From assembly GCF_016613475.2 (NCBI RefSeq), contig NZ_CP071517.1, positions 2,604,001 to 2,668,000 of the forward strand: a DNA stretch of 64,000 nucleotides, given 5' to 3'. Under the pieces are notes generated by a model. It searched no databases. It saw nothing but the letters and a program-made list of their open reading frames with translations, and was not told where the DNA came from. Position numbers and translations under genes: made by a program. This stretch comes from Lysobacter arenosi. Lineage in GTDB: Bacteria; Pseudomonadota; Gammaproteobacteria; Xanthomonadales; Xanthomonadaceae. This document shows, piece by piece, positions 62,287 to 64,000 of this stretch (positions are counted from its first letter, which is position 1; every line of letters begins with the position of its first letter).

Positions 62287-63363
62287 CTAACCGATCAGAT
62301 GGAGTTCCATCGGTCCGCTGCCGTCTCCGTACTCGACTTCGTAGTCGTGGTCGGTCATGAGTCCGTAGTCGTCCCACATTTCGTTGTACGGTGTCCGATA
62401 GTTGAAGTAGAGGGATTTGTGACCCGGGCTGCCATGCAACACACGAGCGATGCACTCGAGGTTCGGATGCTTGGTCTGCGCCCCGTTCGAGCTGACGATC
62501 CACTTGCCTGACCTGAGATACCCGACCAATTCCATACTGGTGTTACGCCGGCTGCCGTGATGCGACAGCTTCACGCAGTCCACTTGCATCGGCCCGGCCG
62601 GCGAGAGCTGCTTGAGACTGCTCAAGACCAGGCTCGGATGCGCGTCGCCAAGCATCAGCGCCCGCTTGCCCTGAAACTCCAGCAGCAGGGCAATACTGGA
62701 TCCGTTGGGGGCTGCGTCGTCTTCGTCGAAGTGCTGTTCGGCGAGCGCGGTGACATCGAGCGGCCCCATGGGCTCCAGCCCTCGAAAGGCCGCGTCCTCT
62801 ACCTCCCTCGCGGCCTCCACTTCGACGTCGCTCGCCCCCATTTCCTCCAGGGTCTCCTGCCAATGCAACGCCAGCTCTTTCAGCTTGGCCGCATCCGGCG
62901 ACAGCACGGTCACCGACATACCGCCCGGAAGTTCGATCGACCTGGGTTCACCACATGCACCTACACATATCGCCTGGTCGCCGGTGCCGACTGCCCATGC
63001 CTGCGCATGCTGTCCCTCCAGCAGCGCGGTCAGTTCGACGGCGTCGGCGATGCCCTGCGGCTGCAAAGGCAGGTGCTTCTTCCCGTTGAACCAGACGCTG
63101 CCGATGGTAACGTTGGCCGGCAGCTCTTTTAGCAGCGTCACCGCACCCTGGATGTGGTCCTGGTCCAGATGCGTTACCACCAGGACATCGATGCGTGTCC
63201 CGGCGCCCATCGAGCCGAAATGCGATAGCAGGTAATCACGGGCAGTTCGCGTAATCCCGCCATCGATCAGGATCCGCTGCGGCGCCGCGGCATCTGCATA
63301 CTCGACCAGGATCGCGTCGCCTCGCTGTGCGGGGAATACCTTGATGTCAAAGATCTCAGGCAT
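62287..63363 (-). CDS. MBL-fold hydrolase (first of three)
   Basis: 358 aa. FDIKVFPAQRGDAILVEYAD start; metal site VVTHLDQDHIQG (H65, D67, D69, H70: HxDxDH); LMLGDAHPSLVL; CVKLSHHGSRRNTSMEL. An acidic insert (LEEMGASDVEVEAAREVEDA) separates the site from the later boxes. Its start overlaps the preceding partial gene by 8 nt. Like the other two MBLs it lacks a signal peptide. Differs from them in size and loops, so the three are diverged paralogues and not recent copies. Confidence 0.87.
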   Translation of the reverse strand: MPEIFDIKVFPAQRGDAILVEYADAAAPQRILIDGGITRTARDYLLSHFGSMGAGTRIDVLVVTHLDQDHIQGAVTLLKELPANVTIGSVWFNGKKHLPLQPQGIADAVELTALLEGQHAQAWAVGTGDQAICVGACGEPRSIELPGGMSVTVLSPDAAKLKELALHWQETLEEMGASDVEVEAAREVEDAAFRGLEPMGPLDVTALAEQHFDEDDAAPNGSSIALLLEFQGKRALMLGDAHPSLVLSSLKQLSPAGPMQVDCVKLSHHGSRRNTSMELVGYLRSGKWIVSSNGAQTKHPNLECIARVLHGSPGHKSLYFNYRTPYNEMWDDYGLMTDHDYEVEYGDGSGPMELHLIG

Positions 63364-64000
63364 CGGACTTCGCCTCGAAGCGCAGGACAGTGAAGAACTC
63401 GCCCGGCACGACCAGGCGATTGATCTTGCGGACCCGCTCGTAGGCCTGGGTCGTCGCGTCCACCCGGTCTCCCAAACGCTGGCTGTCGATGTCGTCCCGG
63501 TTTAGAACCAGCAGGATGTCGCTCAGCAAGGTGATACCGATCGAGAGATAGGGCAGCCCTCGCTTGACCGCTTCGAGTGCGTAATCGCGCAGCAGCTCCA
63601 CATCGACTTCATCGTCGCCGCTGGGATCGTGCGATCCGTACCGCCAGTACATCTGTGCCATTGCGATCGCGCCATCAGGAAGCCGGGGCGCTATCTGGTA
63701 AAGGTTCTCAATCCATTGCCGCCAGTCCGGGCGCTCCCGCTCGTTGTCCTCTCGCGCGTATGTCAGCAATCCGAACGCGCCCGCAGCGGCGGCGATCGGG
63801 TTTTGCTTTTTCTCGAAGAGGTAATATTCAGCCTGGCGCAGCAACATGTCGGCGACCTGGGCTTGGCCGTTGTAGAGGAACCCGAGATAGGTACTGGCCT
63901 CCAGGTCATCCACGACCGGCGAGCATCGCCAGCGGGCGCGCTCGGAAGCGGCCGATTCCGAGCGCATGACGGTATCGAAGGACACCGTCATGAGAATCGA
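63356..64000 (-). CDS. Unknown helical protein, cut by the window edge
   Basis: The frame is still open at base 64000; 211 aa from an in-frame ATG at 63991 are seen, without a Shine-Dalgarno, so this is probably the C-terminal part of a longer protein. The visible part is helical and repeat-like (STYLGFLYNGQAQVADMLLR; NPIAAAAGAFGLLTYARE; DWRQWIENLYQIAPRLPDGA), recalling C-terminal regions of some bacterial caspase-like or TPR proteins; that resemblance is from memory and weak. Stop overlaps the next MBL gene start, so it heads or continues the operon. Confidence 0.6.
   Translation of the reverse strand, partial: SILMTVSFDTVMRSESAASERARWRCSPVVDDLEASTYLGFLYNGQAQVADMLLRQAEYYLFEKKQNPIAAAAGAFGLLTYAREDNERERPDWRQWIENLYQIAPRLPDGAIAMAQMYWRYGSHDPSGDDEVDVELLRDYALEAVKRGLPYLSIGITLLSDILLVLNRDDIDSQRLGDRVDATTQAYERVRKINRLVVPGEFFTVLRFEAKSDA

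Noticed and set aside
41778..64000. Classification as CBASS, T6SS, Tc toxin or extracellular contractile system
   Set aside because: SLATT, DUF2235 and large proteins each recall one of these, but the defining genes (CD-NTase, VgrG/Hcp, TcB/TcC RHS, sheath/baseplate) are absent from the window.

Overview
The window is high-GC DNA with dense, short-spaced genes. Its gene content points to a gammaproteobacterium of the Xanthomonadaceae/Lysobacteraceae type: a TonB-dependent receptor beside a POT transporter, an OhrR whose N-terminus resembles the Xanthomonas protein, AcnD/PrpF, DUF2167 and DUF4136 proteins, and GC-rich stem-loop repeats with a TTCGCG-like core. No tRNA, rRNA, CRISPR array, transposase or integrase was recognised.

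Region 1 (about 0.3-12.4 kb). After a DUF4136 lipoprotein, six minus-strand genes form one operon. It has a sigma70-like promoter (10484-10512) and ends at a strong hairpin (889-922). Order of transcription: membrane-anchored serine hydrolase, DgcA/dipeptide-epimerase-like enolase, POT peptide symporter, TonB-dependent receptor, DgcN-like DUF1611 protein, second serine hydrolase. The set reads as uptake and breakdown of peptides containing D-amino acids (murein peptides, D-glutamate). A divergent XRE-cupin regulator is its likely controller, followed by an O-methyltransferase.

Region 2 (about 12.4-27.6 kb) is a mixed chromosomal stretch. It holds a J-like/membrane/DUF2167 trio, a Tat-exported intradiol dioxygenase, a third serine hydrolase, a divergent msrA/ohrR pair, two paralogous epoxide hydrolases, a GT1 glycosyltransferase, a lipoprotein, a MAPEG protein, Ohr, an NmrA-like oxidoreductase, an outer-membrane barrel and an NTF2-like protein. 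Peroxide defence (MsrA, OhrR, Ohr, possibly MAPEG) recurs here.

Region 3 (about 27.7-41.5 kb) has acnD, an SRPBCC gene and prpF of the 2-methylcitrate pathway. prpF is broken by an apparent 2-bp frameshift. Then come a DUF4239 protein, a CurA-like oxidoreductase, a periplasmic protein, an OmpK/Tsx-like porin, a low-affinity iron permease-like protein, a DUF899 cluster, a TPR/HTH regulator, and DUF1801, DUF6010 and XRE proteins.

Region 4 (about 41.5-64 kb) looks acquired: base composition is visibly lower in GC and almost all genes run on the minus strand. From the right edge it encodes a protein cut by the window end, an MBL-fold hydrolase, a gluzincin-like metallopeptidase, a second MBL, a DUF2235 alpha/beta hydrolase, an unknown protein, a third MBL, two giant unknown proteins (2433 and 2069 aa), a DUF3238-like protein and a SLATT two-TM protein. 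Many of these genes overlap or nearly touch. No signal peptide was seen on them. This is the best candidate for an undescribed system, possibly an effector/conflict locus, but its function cannot be read from sequence alone.
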